Source: Sphingobacterium yanglingense (GTDB lineage Bacteria; Bacteroidota; Bacteroidia; Sphingobacteriales; Sphingobacteriaceae). From it: a stretch of DNA of 64,000 nt. Position numbers and translations under genes: made by a program. The notes below the pieces were generated by a model. It saw only the letters and a program-made list of their open reading frames with translations. It did not search any database and was not told where the DNA came from. This document shows, piece after piece, positions 16,898 through 26,289 of the stretch; position 1 is the stretch's first letter, and each line of letters begins with the position of its first letter. The stretch is taken from the NCBI RefSeq assembly GCF_004363245.1, contig NZ_SNYV01000011.1, positions 558,001 through 622,000 on the forward strand, given 5' to 3'.

Positions 16898-18004
16898 ATG
16901 GAGAACAAAAAATTAATGGAATCAAATCTTTCCGTTTTTTATAAAGTTGACATCGTTGTGATAGGAGCGGGTCAAGCGGGGCTATCTGCTGCCTATTACT
17001 TAAAAAAAGCAGGACTAACATCCGGAAAAGGTTTCGTGGTCCTAGATGACGAATTTGGAGCGGGTGGAGCCTGGCAGCACCGTTGGGACACCCTGACCCT
17101 ACAGAATGTAAATGGGATAAACGACCTTCCAGGCATGAGCTTCTCCGATGCTGTAAACACAGCAGAAAAAGCATTGCAGGCCAATGTTGCGCTACCCCAA
17201 TATTACGAAAAATACGAAAAGACCTTTGAGTTGCCTATAATCCGTCCTGTTAAAGTAATAGAAGTCACCGAACGGAACGGGCGTTTTTTGATACGGACCA
17301 ATGGTGCTCAATTTAGCGCTCGCGGTATAATCAATGCCACTGGGACTTGGAAAACACCTTATTGCCCCAAATATCCGGGCTGGGAGAGGTTTAAGGGCAA
17401 ACAACTCCATACTGGTGATTATAAAAGTGCGGAAGAATTTGCTGGCAAACAAGTCATCGTCGTTGGAGGAGGAATTTCAGCAGTTCAGCTATTAGGAGAG
17501 ATATCAAAAGTAGCCAAGACCACTTGGGTCACACGCCGTCCTCCCGATTTCAGAAACTACGAGTTCAACCCCGAATTGGGGCGCGAAGCCGTCGCTATGG
17601 TAGATCAAAGAGTACGCGAGGGCTTACCACCCAATTCCGTAGTCTCGGTCACTGGTCTACCGATTACGCCAGCTATCGAGTGGATGTTAGAAAAGGGCAT
17701 ACTCGAACGCAAGCCGATGTTTAAAGAATATACCGAGACCGGTGTTCGCTGGGAAGATGGCACTACAGTCGATGCCGATATTGTATTTTGGAATACAGGT
17801 TTTAGACACTCCCTAGACCACCTTACGCCACTACATTTGGTCAACGAACAGGGCGGAGTTCCCATGTCCGGACAACTCGCCACCCAGGTAGCGAGCGACC
17901 CCCGCATACATCTTACTGGCTATGGGCCATCCGCTTCCACCATCGGCGCCAATAGAGCAGGTAGAGCTGCCGCACGCGAGCTTATTGCAACCCTCAGTCT
18001 ATAG
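16898..18004 (+). CDS. FAD/NAD(P)-dependent oxidoreductase (CzcO/flavin monooxygenase-like)
   Basis: A 368-residue two-dinucleotide-domain flavoprotein. The FAD-binding GxGxxG is VVIGAGQAGLSAAYYLKKAG near residue 22; GAGGAWQHRWDTL near 53 is the substrate/flavin loop of this family; the NADPH-binding motif VIVVGGGISAVQLLGE lies near 187; ATGTW and VFWNTGFR are the ATG-containing motifs. Enzymes of this group act as thioredoxin-reductase-like or Baeyer-Villiger/flavin monooxygenase-type oxidoreductases. The gene converges with a Crp-like regulator (6-base overlap at 18004). Specific substrate unknown. Confidence 0.85.
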   Translation: MENKKLMESNLSVFYKVDIVVIGAGQAGLSAAYYLKKAGLTSGKGFVVLDDEFGAGGAWQHRWDTLTLQNVNGINDLPGMSFSDAVNTAEKALQANVALPQYYEKYEKTFELPIIRPVKVIEVTERNGRFLIRTNGAQFSARGIINATGTWKTPYCPKYPGWERFKGKQLHTGDYKSAEEFAGKQVIVVGGGISAVQLLGEISKVAKTTWVTRRPPDFRNYEFNPELGREAVAMVDQRVREGLPPNSVVSVTGLPITPAIEWMLEKGILERKPMFKEYTETGVRWEDGTTVDADIVFWNTGFRHSLDHLTPLHLVNEQGGVPMSGQLATQVASDPRIHLTGYGPSASTIGANRAGRAAARELIATLSL

Positions 18005-18571
18005 ACTCAGCTTTTCTGATTTCAGCACCCGGTTTAGACTCCTTATTGACACCCCGAGATAAGATGCAATATCCTCTTTCGGAATCCTTATCTCCTGTCT
18101 AGCCTCAAGCTCCAGCAACTTTTTGAGACTATGCTCTATCGTATACAGCTGTTGATAAGAAGCCCTACTGGCTGTATTTACAATGCGTTCGGCAAATACT
18201 TCCAGCAATAGATTACTCAACCCTATATCTTGCTGGAGAAGCCGAGAAAAATAATCGGGTGTGATCGCATAAACTGTCACATCCGTCATTGCTTCCACAG
18301 TACATAGACAAGAGATATCTCTGATCAACTCTATCTCACCAATTACCTCGCCTTTCCCTAGAAATTCGAGGATATATGATTTCCCGTTCTCTTCCGTAAA
18401 AAAGCATTTGGTGATTCCCTCCATAACAAAAAACAGCTTCGTTGCTTTTTCAGACTGTGTAAGCAACCGTTCACCTTTTACGTAGTGTTTAACAATGATA
18501 TCTTCCTTACGTAGCTGTTCCTTATAGCGCTCCTCAATGTAGCTCAAGAAAGAATGGTTTGTTCTTAACAT
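17999..18571 (-). CDS. Crp/Fnr-family transcriptional regulator
   Basis: A 190-residue regulator with an N-terminal cyclic-nucleotide-binding-like barrel (about residues 25-120: YVKGERLLTQSEKATKLFFVMEG ... GKGEVIGEIELI) and a C-terminal winged helix (IPKEDIASYLGVSIRSLNRVLKS near 155-185). No Cys cluster for an iron-sulfur centre is seen, so it is not a classical Fnr. It reads convergently with the FAD oxidoreductase gene, with the stop codons overlapping, and may regulate it. Ligand unknown. Confidence 0.85.
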   Translation of the reverse strand: MLRTNHSFLSYIEERYKEQLRKEDIIVKHYVKGERLLTQSEKATKLFFVMEGITKCFFTEENGKSYILEFLGKGEVIGEIELIRDISCLCTVEAMTDVTVYAITPDYFSRLLQQDIGLSNLLLEVFAERIVNTASRASYQQLYTIEHSLKKLLELEARQEIRIPKEDIASYLGVSIRSLNRVLKSEKLSL

Positions 18572-18759
18572 AATTTCATCGGGACAAATGTCCTTTTTTT
18601 AGTTCTTGCCTTTAGCGAATTTCGTATTATCAAAAATACAAACAAAATTACAATGACATAGCTATAACGCATAGCGTCATAATACAGATACATCTTTAAC
18701 AGTACAGCTCGGTAGTATGCCACACAGGTTATCAAGCCCAGCAACACAAAGAGTTACAT

Positions 18760-19449
18760 ATGAAAAACAGCATTAAAACAATCGCGTTCGATGCAGACGA
18801 CACCTTATGGGTAAACGAGCCCTACTTTCAAGAGGCTGAAAAAGAATTTTGCAACCTCTTAGAAGACTATGTGCCTCACGAACTGGCCTCCAAAGAACTT
18901 CTCCAAACTGAAATAAAGAACCTAAATCTATACGGCTATGGGGTAAAAGGATTTGTACTATGTATGATTGAGGCTGCAAATCAAATAACCGCAAATAAGG
19001 CGCCCCTTCACCTCAGCAATCGGATTATAGCAATAGGGCAGGAGCTCTTGCAGAAACCCGTTATCCTCCTCGACGAAGTAGAACACACTTTAGCTCAATT
19101 GAAGGGCAAATACCAACTTATTGTAGCCACCAAAGGGGATTTACTCGACCAAAAACGTAAGCTGATAAAATCAGGTTTGGAAAACTATTTCCATCATATC
19201 GAAATAATGAGCGACAAGCAGACTCAGGACTATACAAATCTACTACAGCGCATCAGTTGTGCCCCTCAAAACTTCTTAATGCTGGGCAACTCCCTTAAAT
19301 CCGATATCTTACCCGTTCTTGAACTGGGTGGATTTGCTGGACACATTCCTTACCACGTCACCTGGACACATGAACTACATGACGAACGGCTCCAGCATAT
19401 CCAATTTATAGAATTAGACAAGATAGGCTCCATCTTAAATCACTTATAG
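18760..19449 (+). CDS. HAD-superfamily hydrolase
   Basis: A 229-residue phosphatase-like protein. Motif I AFDADDTLWVNE near residue 9 has both catalytic Asp residues; motif II is IVATKGD near 125; motif III lysine is around QKRKLIKSG; motif IV is FLMLGNSLKSDI near 175, where the usual acidic pair is represented by GNSLKSD. This arrangement is the YfnB/5'-nucleotidase-like HAD-IA form. It starts about 190 bases after the divergent Crp-like gene. The substrate is unknown. Confidence 0.85.
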   Translation: MKNSIKTIAFDADDTLWVNEPYFQEAEKEFCNLLEDYVPHELASKELLQTEIKNLNLYGYGVKGFVLCMIEAANQITANKAPLHLSNRIIAIGQELLQKPVILLDEVEHTLAQLKGKYQLIVATKGDLLDQKRKLIKSGLENYFHHIEIMSDKQTQDYTNLLQRISCAPQNFLMLGNSLKSDILPVLELGGFAGHIPYHVTWTHELHDERLQHIQFIELDKIGSILNHL

Positions 19450-19475
19450 TTCCATCGTCAGCTCTTCTGCTTACT

Positions 19476-20006
19476 TTAAGATGGATTTACCTTCTTTACT
19501 ACTCCCTTCAGCATAGAAGGCACCACCAGACTATGAAATGGTTTTACGGGCGCAAAATAAAGGCGCCCAAATCCATTATTAAACTTAACCATGGTAGAAA
19601 TAGTCAACTCTTTTCTTCCTTCCCCAAAAGTCGAGTTTTCAATAAGTAGAGACACCCTAAAATCCAAATGCTTATCATCCTCACCTAATATAATCTCCGC
19701 CCCGTTACGTTCAAAAATCTGAAATAGCCCCATCCGTTCTCCTGGCTCACATTTCATCTCCTCTACCACACTTGCTTTATCCAAGTTCCCTTCCGGCACC
19801 TTCAAACCAAAGACCTTCATTGTCCTGTTCCGAAACGCAAACAGCCTTTCAATCCATTTAGGGCCAATAGTAAAAAAAAGCTTGCAGATTTTTGTGATGT
19901 TAATTTCATTCTTAGGATCATCTATTGTAGCTCTATAGGCGTCAATAAATTCAAACGTATTATCATCTTGTAGCAATGAGCTTTCTGGTAGACTTGTTTT
20001 TTGCAT
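19476..20006 (-). CDS. DUF2867 family protein
   Basis: A 176-residue cytosolic protein. The block GMGLF-like (RMGLFQIFERNGAEIILGEDDKHLDFR) and the ending RLYFAPVKPFHSLVVPSMLKG are characteristic of DUF2867, a small family of START/SRPBCC-like proteins, often found with SDR oxidoreductases. No catalytic residues are known. It is convergent with the HAD gene and divergent from the FAD monooxygenase gene. Confidence 0.75.
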   Translation of the reverse strand: MQKTSLPESSLLQDDNTFEFIDAYRATIDDPKNEINITKICKLFFTIGPKWIERLFAFRNRTMKVFGLKVPEGNLDKASVVEEMKCEPGERMGLFQIFERNGAEIILGEDDKHLDFRVSLLIENSTFGEGRKELTISTMVKFNNGFGRLYFAPVKPFHSLVVPSMLKGVVKKVNPS

Positions 20007-20086
20007 AGTTCAATACTATTCGGAAATAACGCTTCCCTTTTTATATGCACAAGTTACAAAATGATTTCGCTTTTCACCCTCAAAGC

Positions 20087-20117
20087 TTAGTTCTTTAGGC
20101 ATATTCTCTTAAATTTG
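20087..20117 (+). promoter_or_regulatory. Bacteroidetes-type promoter of the FAD monooxygenase gene
   Basis: TTAG (20087-20090), 19-base spacer, TAAATTTG (20110-20117). The -7 box fits TAnnTTTG perfectly. The start would lie within a few bases of the ATG at 20127, so the transcript would be nearly leaderless. Confidence 0.55.
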
Positions 20118-20126
20118 TGAACCTTC

Positions 20127-21671
20127 ATGATCTTGGTTGACGAGCATCGTTCGCCAATCGGACAAACAGGGGAGATGCCTCCCTTAGATGGACACATGGA
20201 GCTACTATTAAAAGAAGATTTGAAAGAGAGTACAGCACAAATACAACGCAACTGGATAGCTTGCGAAGATTGTCACGGACGTGGTAAGAAGAGACGTAAG
20301 TTAGCTAAGAAAACCCGTCTTCATTACCAAAGACAGCTTGAACTCTTTGAACAATCCAGTAGCCAAAGCACACCACCTGTGCGTCCCCGAGGACATCTGT
20401 ATACCTGCCCGAGCTGCGAAGGAGCTGGAATAGTTTCTACCGATAATCCTCCAATAGCCGATAACACCACCTATCCCCACGTTGCTATCATTGGTGGAGG
20501 TATTGGTGGCTCAGCGTTAGCAGTAGCCTGTCTACACCGCAAGATCCCTTTTACCCTATACGAACGCGACCCCAACTTTGGTGCCCGGTCTCAAGGCTAC
20601 GGGCTCACTTTACAACAAGCCAGCAAAGCAATACGGGGCTTAGGTGTTCTCTTGGACGATGAAGGTGTCATATCGATAAGACATCTTGTCCATACCACGA
20701 GTGGCAGAGTCGTTGGTCAATGGGGAGGAGGTATCCCTGTGCAACGGGCTGCAGGAAGCCCAATCAAACGCTCCAACATCCATATTGCCAGACAATCTTT
20801 ACGTTCGTCCATCTTGGCACAGCTCGAACAAAATGACAGCGTACAATGGGGCCATCAGCTACTTGATTTTAAGCAAAGCGATACATCAGGTATCGAGATG
20901 TCGTTCTTAGTAGATGGCAAAGTGAAAAATGCCAAGGCCGATTTATTGGTCGGAGCCGATGGCATCCGTAGTACTGTTCGTAAGCAAGTTATCGGCGAGG
21001 ATAGCGACCCTTTACGCTATCTAGACTGCATGGTTATACTAGGCATCTGTCCCCTCGATAAGATTGCCTCAGTAGGAAGCGACCTGCTGGATTCGGCAAC
21101 CGTATTTCAAACCGCAAATGGTAATGACAGACTGTACGTCATGCCTTACACTGCAAACTCGGTAATGTGGCAGCTCAGCTTTCCAATCCCTGAGGAAGAT
21201 GCCCAAGCGCTGAGTGCCAAAGGTAGTCAAGCCCTAAAAAAAGAAGCCTGCCTTCGCACCCTTTGGCATGATCCCATCCCGCAACTGATGATAGCCACCC
21301 CGGAAGATAAAATATCCGGCTACCCCGTTTACGACCGTCAGCTTTTACAAGGCGAGCAATTTGACAATGCAGGAGACGTAACACTACTGGGCGATGCCGC
21401 CCATCCGATGAGTCCATTCAAGGGACAAGGAGCCAATCAGGCCATACTAGACGCACTATCCCTAGCACGCACAATAGCCAAAGAGTGCCCTTTTACACCT
21501 TGGAGAACCCTAGGCTTAAGAACCACTGTCTTAAAGGAATTTGAAGAAGAGATGCTCTCCCGCAGCGCTTCCAAAGTAAAAGGCTCTGCAGACGCCGCTC
21601 AATTTCTACATTCCGACGTCGTCCTACAGGAAGGAAATGAGCCCCGAGGACGATGCCGAAACAAATCCTAA
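20127..21671 (+). CDS. FAD-dependent monooxygenase with an N-terminal DnaJ-type zinc-finger segment
   Basis: A 514-residue protein. Residues about 45-112 contain two CxxCxGxG-type motifs, CEDCHGRGKK and CPSCEGAGIV, separated by a basic stretch, like the zinc-binding repeats of DnaJ. From about residue 117 a group A flavoprotein hydroxylase follows: VAIIGGGIGGSALAVACLHR (FAD), YERDPNFGARSQGYGLTL, LVGADGIRSTVR (DG motif), and LLGDAAHPMSPFKGQGANQAILDA (GD motif). Such enzymes hydroxylate aromatic substrates or modify antibiotics. The zinc segment is unusual for this class. The ATG at 20127 follows an in-frame stop and a promoter. Confidence 0.85.
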   Translation: MILVDEHRSPIGQTGEMPPLDGHMELLLKEDLKESTAQIQRNWIACEDCHGRGKKRRKLAKKTRLHYQRQLELFEQSSSQSTPPVRPRGHLYTCPSCEGAGIVSTDNPPIADNTTYPHVAIIGGGIGGSALAVACLHRKIPFTLYERDPNFGARSQGYGLTLQQASKAIRGLGVLLDDEGVISIRHLVHTTSGRVVGQWGGGIPVQRAAGSPIKRSNIHIARQSLRSSILAQLEQNDSVQWGHQLLDFKQSDTSGIEMSFLVDGKVKNAKADLLVGADGIRSTVRKQVIGEDSDPLRYLDCMVILGICPLDKIASVGSDLLDSATVFQTANGNDRLYVMPYTANSVMWQLSFPIPEEDAQALSAKGSQALKKEACLRTLWHDPIPQLMIATPEDKISGYPVYDRQLLQGEQFDNAGDVTLLGDAAHPMSPFKGQGANQAILDALSLARTIAKECPFTPWRTLGLRTTVLKEFEEEMLSRSASKVKGSADAAQFLHSDVVLQEGNEPRGRCRNKS

Positions 21672-21817
21672 CAAGATAATTCTCAGGGTTAACCCTATTC
21701 GCTTTATTTATTCATCGAACACAGCACAAATACATCTTATTTTGTGTAGATTTAGTTCTATAATTAGCTTAGTCGCTAAGCACATCTATCACCAATAGCG
21801 CAATAGATTAACAAATT

Positions 21818-24319
21818 ATGGCTTATAACATACCGGAACACCTCAAAGGGCTAAACCAAGATGAACTGACGCGTTCTAGAAAACGCTTTGGCTACAATCA
21901 GATGGACGCGACACACAAGAGCAGTTGGCTCGAAATGCTAGTAGACATCCTAAAAGAGCCTATGCTCATACTACTATTTGCCATATCCATAATCTATATC
22001 CTGGTAGGCGATTACGGAGAGGCCTCTTTTATGCTAGTGGCAATAGTACTTGTTTCAGCCATATCATTCTATCAGGACAACCGAAGTAAAAAAGCCTTAG
22101 AAGAACTCGAAAAGCTCAATGAGCCATTAAGTACAGTCATTCGCAATGGGCAGGTCCTGAAAATACCTACACATGAAGTTGCTATAGGGGACCTATGCCT
22201 CACCGAAGAAGGTAAAATCATCAATGCAGATGGCAAAATTGTACACAGCAATGACTTTTCAGTCAATGAATCCTCACTTACAGGAGAGAGTCTATCTGTG
22301 TTTAAAAACGCAGAAAGCGAAGACAATCAAGTTTACAGCGGTACCATAACCGTATCCGGCTTAGCAGTATTTGAAGTTGAAAAAATTGGCAAAGATACCC
22401 GAATCGGTAAGATAGGAGAGTCCATCTCCACTATCAAAGCAGAAGCCTCACCATTACAGTTACAGATAACGAGCTTTGTTAGGACGATGGCTATTGCAGG
22501 TATAATTGTGTTTCTTCTCGTTTGCTCCTTCAATTATTATCAAAGTAGAGACTTACTCGCAAGCTTGCTCAATGGGTTGACACTTGCTATGTCTATACTA
22601 CCGGAAGAGATTCCTGTTGCCTTTACCACATTCATGGCACTAGGTTCCTGGAAACTAATGCAACAGGGAATAATTATAAAACGTAGTTCTATTGTAGAAA
22701 CATTAGGTAGTACAACCGTAATCTGTTCCGACAAAACCGGTACCATCACCGAAAACACCATGCAGCTGAAACATCTTTACGACTATCAGAATGACAAGAC
22801 TTACGACAGTAATACCTTTAATACCCCAACATTACATAATCTTCTTAGTTATGCTATGTGGAGCAGCGAGCCCATTCCATTCGACCCCATGGAAAAAACC
22901 TTGCACCAAGTATACCAACAGACGCAGACAAAAGACCTCAGAAAAGCCTACACTCTCTTTCATGAATATCCGCTGGAAGGCAAGCCGCCAATGATGACGC
23001 ACCTTTTCGAAAACGAAGCCAAAGAACGGATAATAGCGGCCAAAGGTGCTCCTGAAGCCATTCTTCAGGTTTCTAATCTTAACGAGCTTGAAAAGAAGAA
23101 AGTTAGAGCCATAATAGCCGAACTTGGAAAACAAGGCTACCGTATATTGGGAGTCGCCAAATCGTCCTTTCAGGGAAATGATTTCCCTAAAAAACAACAA
23201 GACTTCAACTTCGATTTTTTGGGCTTAGTCGTTTTCTATGACCCTCCAAAAGCTGGAATAAATGCTGTCTTCCAGCAGATATATGATGCAGGCATCAAAG
23301 TAAAGGTCATCACAGGAGACAATGTTGATACCACACGTAGTATTGCCACGCAGGCAGGCATACGTCATACCGACAAGTCTATTGAAGGCAAGGATATTAT
23401 ACGTTATTCAGATTCTGATATTGAGCAGGTTGCCGAAGACCACGTCTTATTTACTCGTATGTTTCCTGAGGCTAAACTGGCGGTCGTCAACGCCTTAAAG
23501 CGAAAAGGAGAGGTCGTCGCCATGTTGGGCGATGGTGTCAACGACGGCCCTGCATTAAAAGCAGCCCATATCGGAGTAGCTATGGGCAACAAAGGAACCG
23601 AGATTGCCAAAGCAGCGGCATCTCTGGTACTGACCAATGACGACCTATCCAAACTGATTACCGGTATAGCCGCCGGTCGCCGGATATATAGCAACATCAA
23701 AAAAGCTATTCAATATATTATCTCCATCCATATCCCAATTATCCTGACCGTTTCGCTCCCTTTATTCCTAGGATGGGTATTCCCGCAGATATTCACACCT
23801 GTTCACGTTATTTTTTTAGAATTAGTAATGGGACCAACCTGTTCTATTGTCTATGAAAATGAACCTATGGAAAAGAATACCATGAAGGCAGCTCCGCGTC
23901 GCATGAGCGACACCTTCTTAAACTGGAAAGAACTCGCCATCAGCGTTGTGCAAGGAATTATTATTACCATTGGGGTATTGTTTGCCTATCAGATTACAGT
24001 ACAGACAGGAAGCTCAGAAGAGAAAACCAGAGCAATGGTTTTCACCACCTTGATTTTTGCTAATATCTTACTCAGCTTAGTAAACAGATCCTTCTACTAC
24101 AGCATTTTCGAAACATTAAAAAACAAAAATCGGTTACTTACCGGTGTAATTATAGTCACCCTAATTATACTTTTCGCCATCTTATTCTTCAAGCCCTTCT
24201 CTACATTCTTTGCGGTCAGCAGCTTAGACATATCAGAACTAGGGATTGCATTAGGCATAGCTTCCGTATCAGTTTTATGGTTTGAAATCTACAAGCTTAT
24301 TAAAAGAAAAAGAACATAA
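21818..24319 (+). CDS. Cation-translocating P-type ATPase (type II, Ca2+-pump-like)
   Basis: An 833-residue inner-membrane pump. Order of features: N-terminal cation-ATPase domain (1-50), helices 1-2 (about 45-85), actuator domain with SLTGES near 155, helices 3-4 with the PEEIPVAF motif near 265 (the ion-binding helix), phosphorylation site CSDKTGTITEN near 305, nucleotide domain, hinge GDGVNDGPALKAA near 570, and six C-terminal helices. LELVMGPTCSIVYENEP lies in helix 6, with Gly at the position that is often acidic in relatives. The ion is probably Ca2+ or another divalent cation. The gene stands alone between the monooxygenase and a Crp-like regulator. Confidence 0.88.
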   Translation: MAYNIPEHLKGLNQDELTRSRKRFGYNQMDATHKSSWLEMLVDILKEPMLILLFAISIIYILVGDYGEASFMLVAIVLVSAISFYQDNRSKKALEELEKLNEPLSTVIRNGQVLKIPTHEVAIGDLCLTEEGKIINADGKIVHSNDFSVNESSLTGESLSVFKNAESEDNQVYSGTITVSGLAVFEVEKIGKDTRIGKIGESISTIKAEASPLQLQITSFVRTMAIAGIIVFLLVCSFNYYQSRDLLASLLNGLTLAMSILPEEIPVAFTTFMALGSWKLMQQGIIIKRSSIVETLGSTTVICSDKTGTITENTMQLKHLYDYQNDKTYDSNTFNTPTLHNLLSYAMWSSEPIPFDPMEKTLHQVYQQTQTKDLRKAYTLFHEYPLEGKPPMMTHLFENEAKERIIAAKGAPEAILQVSNLNELEKKKVRAIIAELGKQGYRILGVAKSSFQGNDFPKKQQDFNFDFLGLVVFYDPPKAGINAVFQQIYDAGIKVKVITGDNVDTTRSIATQAGIRHTDKSIEGKDIIRYSDSDIEQVAEDHVLFTRMFPEAKLAVVNALKRKGEVVAMLGDGVNDGPALKAAHIGVAMGNKGTEIAKAAASLVLTNDDLSKLITGIAAGRRIYSNIKKAIQYIISIHIPIILTVSLPLFLGWVFPQIFTPVHVIFLELVMGPTCSIVYENEPMEKNTMKAAPRRMSDTFLNWKELAISVVQGIIITIGVLFAYQITVQTGSSEEKTRAMVFTTLIFANILLSLVNRSFYYSIFETLKNKNRLLTGVIIVTLIILFAILFFKPFSTFFAVSSLDISELGIALGIASVSVLWFEIYKLIKRKRT

Positions 24320-24375
24320 GAGTTCTAGCTCTTGCACCTTTATTTTAAATTTGATGTTTCAAACGCATTACTATT

Positions 24376-24969
24376 ATGGACTCGGCTCTTGAAGTATTAT
24401 TCGCTCATATCGGACAAAAGATTGACCTCCAAGAAAAGGATAGGGCCGTATTGAGCGATTTTTTCAAATTGAGAAGATTAAAACGGCGACAGTACTTACT
24501 TCAAGAAGGCGACTTCTGCAGATACCTGTCCTTTATTACCGATGGACTTTTAAAATCATTCTCCATTGACGATAAAGGCGGCGAACACATCATCCTACTC
24601 GCTTGGGAGGGCTGGTGGATTTCGGATTTCGAAAGCTTTGTAAAGCACACCGAAGCAAAGCTCTATATTGAAGCTGTCGAGCCCACGACAGTCCTTATGC
24701 TTTCCAAAGACAACTACGAGATGCTACTCGAACAGTTCCCTATCATGGAACGTTACTTTAGGATATTGTATCAAAACAGCTTAACCAGAAAGGACAGCCG
24801 TCTAATCAGCTCCAACACCCATAATGCCGAAGAGAAGTTCAAATTATTCATGGAAACTTACCCTACATTACACCAACGAGTCCCCCAGAATCTGATTGCT
24901 TCGTACCTTGGTCTATCTGCCGAAACCGTTAGCAGGCTAAAAAAGAAACGCTTCCAACAGCAGTCTTGA
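24376..24969 (+). CDS. Crp/Fnr-family transcriptional regulator
   Basis: A 197-residue regulator. The cNMP-like barrel spans about 25-120 (RRQYLLQEGDFCRYLSFITDGLLKSF, then HIILLAWEGWWISDFESF, a form typical of Bacteroidetes Crp-like proteins) and the C-terminal HTH is VPQNLIASYLGLSAETVSRLKKK (about 168-192). A perfect TAAATTTG box lies at 24346-24353, 23 bases before the ATG. It is followed 80 bases later by an SDR gene which it may control; pairs of this type of regulator with SDR or NAD(P)-binding genes are common in the phylum. Confidence 0.87.
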   Translation: MDSALEVLFAHIGQKIDLQEKDRAVLSDFFKLRRLKRRQYLLQEGDFCRYLSFITDGLLKSFSIDDKGGEHIILLAWEGWWISDFESFVKHTEAKLYIEAVEPTTVLMLSKDNYEMLLEQFPIMERYFRILYQNSLTRKDSRLISSNTHNAEEKFKLFMETYPTLHQRVPQNLIASYLGLSAETVSRLKKKRFQQQS

Positions 24970-25049
24970 TATAAGTCAATCCCATTTCTTGTTTTGAATC
25001 AAGGTTAATCTATCACCTGCCACCTAATTTTGTATAAACAATTTTAGAT

Positions 25050-26117
25050 ATGGACAGAGTAGCATTAGTCATTGGTTCCACCGGAATTACCGGTAGCAAC
25101 CTCACGAAAGAATTATTGAAACAAGGTTGGCAGACTTACGGTCTAGCCCGCAATCCACTGCGCAATGAGACCGGTGTACTACCTGTTAAAGCCGACTTAC
25201 TAGATATTGTGAACCTAGAATCAGCATTACAGGAAGTCAATCCAACACATATTTTCTTTACCACCTGGATGCGTATGGAGTCCGAAGAACAGAATATTAT
25301 CGTCAATTCGTCTATGGTTCAAAATCTACTAACTGTAGTTTCAAAAAAAAGAACCGTACGCCACGTCGCTTTAGTTACCGGGCTAAAGCACTATCTAGGC
25401 CCTTTTGAATCCTACGCTACAAAAGGCAGTCTGCCCGAAACTCCTATCCGCGAAGACCAACCGCGGTTGAGCTATCCCAACTTTTACTATGCACAAGAAG
25501 ACGAGGTATACAAAGCCGCAACACGGGATGGTCTTACCTGGAGCATACACCGTCCGCACACCGTAATCGGACATGCTATAGGCAATCTTATGAATATGGG
25601 AATAACTTTAGCCATTTACGCATCGCTCTGTAAGCATGCACAGATCCCCTTTGTTTTCCCAGGCTCAGAAGCCCAATGGAATGGATTGTCGGATGTTACC
25701 GATGCCCGTATTTTGGCAGAACAAATAGTTTGGGCTGCGGACACGCCTGCAGCAGCCAACGAGGCCTTTAATATTGCCAATGGAGACCTATTCAGATGGA
25801 GTTGGTTATGGAAAGAGATTGCTGCTTGGTTCGATATCCCATATATCGGCTATGATTCCGAAATAAAGCCATTAGAAGAAGCGATGAAAGACAAAGCTCC
25901 CTTATGGCGAGAGTTAGCCGAGCGGCATCAATTGGTCGAACCCGATATCACGGAGCTCACTTCAGCATGGCATACTGACCTAGATCTAGGGCGTCCAATC
26001 GAAGTAATGACCGATATGTCCAATAGCCGAAGACTTGGCTTTACAGCCTACTACAATACACGCGATTCCTTCTATCAACTGTTCGAAAAGCTTAGGTCGG
26101 ACAAAATAATTCCATAG
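25050..26117 (+). CDS. SDR family oxidoreductase, PRISE-like
   Basis: A 355-residue extended short-chain dehydrogenase. The cofactor loop is VIGSTGITGSNL near residue 8 (GxxGxxG), with NADPH-type Arg in LARNP; VALVTGLKHYLGPFE near 108 and NFYYAQEDE near 147 are the PRISE-specific blocks (progesterone 5-beta-reductase/iridoid synthase family), and the Tyr of FYYAQED is in the catalytic position. These enzymes reduce enones with NADPH. A TAATTTTG box lies at 25025-25032. A strong hairpin follows the gene. Confidence 0.87.
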   Translation: MDRVALVIGSTGITGSNLTKELLKQGWQTYGLARNPLRNETGVLPVKADLLDIVNLESALQEVNPTHIFFTTWMRMESEEQNIIVNSSMVQNLLTVVSKKRTVRHVALVTGLKHYLGPFESYATKGSLPETPIREDQPRLSYPNFYYAQEDEVYKAATRDGLTWSIHRPHTVIGHAIGNLMNMGITLAIYASLCKHAQIPFVFPGSEAQWNGLSDVTDARILAEQIVWAADTPAAANEAFNIANGDLFRWSWLWKEIAAWFDIPYIGYDSEIKPLEEAMKDKAPLWRELAERHQLVEPDITELTSAWHTDLDLGRPIEVMTDMSNSRRLGFTAYYNTRDSFYQLFEKLRSDKIIP

Positions 26118-26142
26118 GTACCCATTGGATTTAAGCTCGGTA

Positions 26143-26189
26143 GATAACAGCAAGCGCATGAATTTAAAGTTATACGCTTGCTGTTTATC
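26143..26189 (+). terminator. Long hairpin after the PRISE-like gene
   Basis: Near-perfect 14-bp stem GATAACAGCAAGCG/CGCTTGCTGTTTATC with an 18-base AT-rich loop; only a short T-stretch follows. Probably a terminator or mRNA 3'-end hairpin. Confidence 0.6.
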
Positions 26190-26289
26190 TTTGAATATTA
26201 GTACTGGTCAGCTTTTATCTTATTGCCCTATGCAAAGATAAAAAGAGCAATGGCTTCCTATATTTGTAGCTATAACAACAATATGTGCT

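Noticed and set aside
18565..18747. Minus-strand 60-codon frame with a hydrophobic core upstream of the Crp-like gene
   Set aside because: It fills the regulatory gap between divergent genes and overlaps the Crp start; no support beyond being open.
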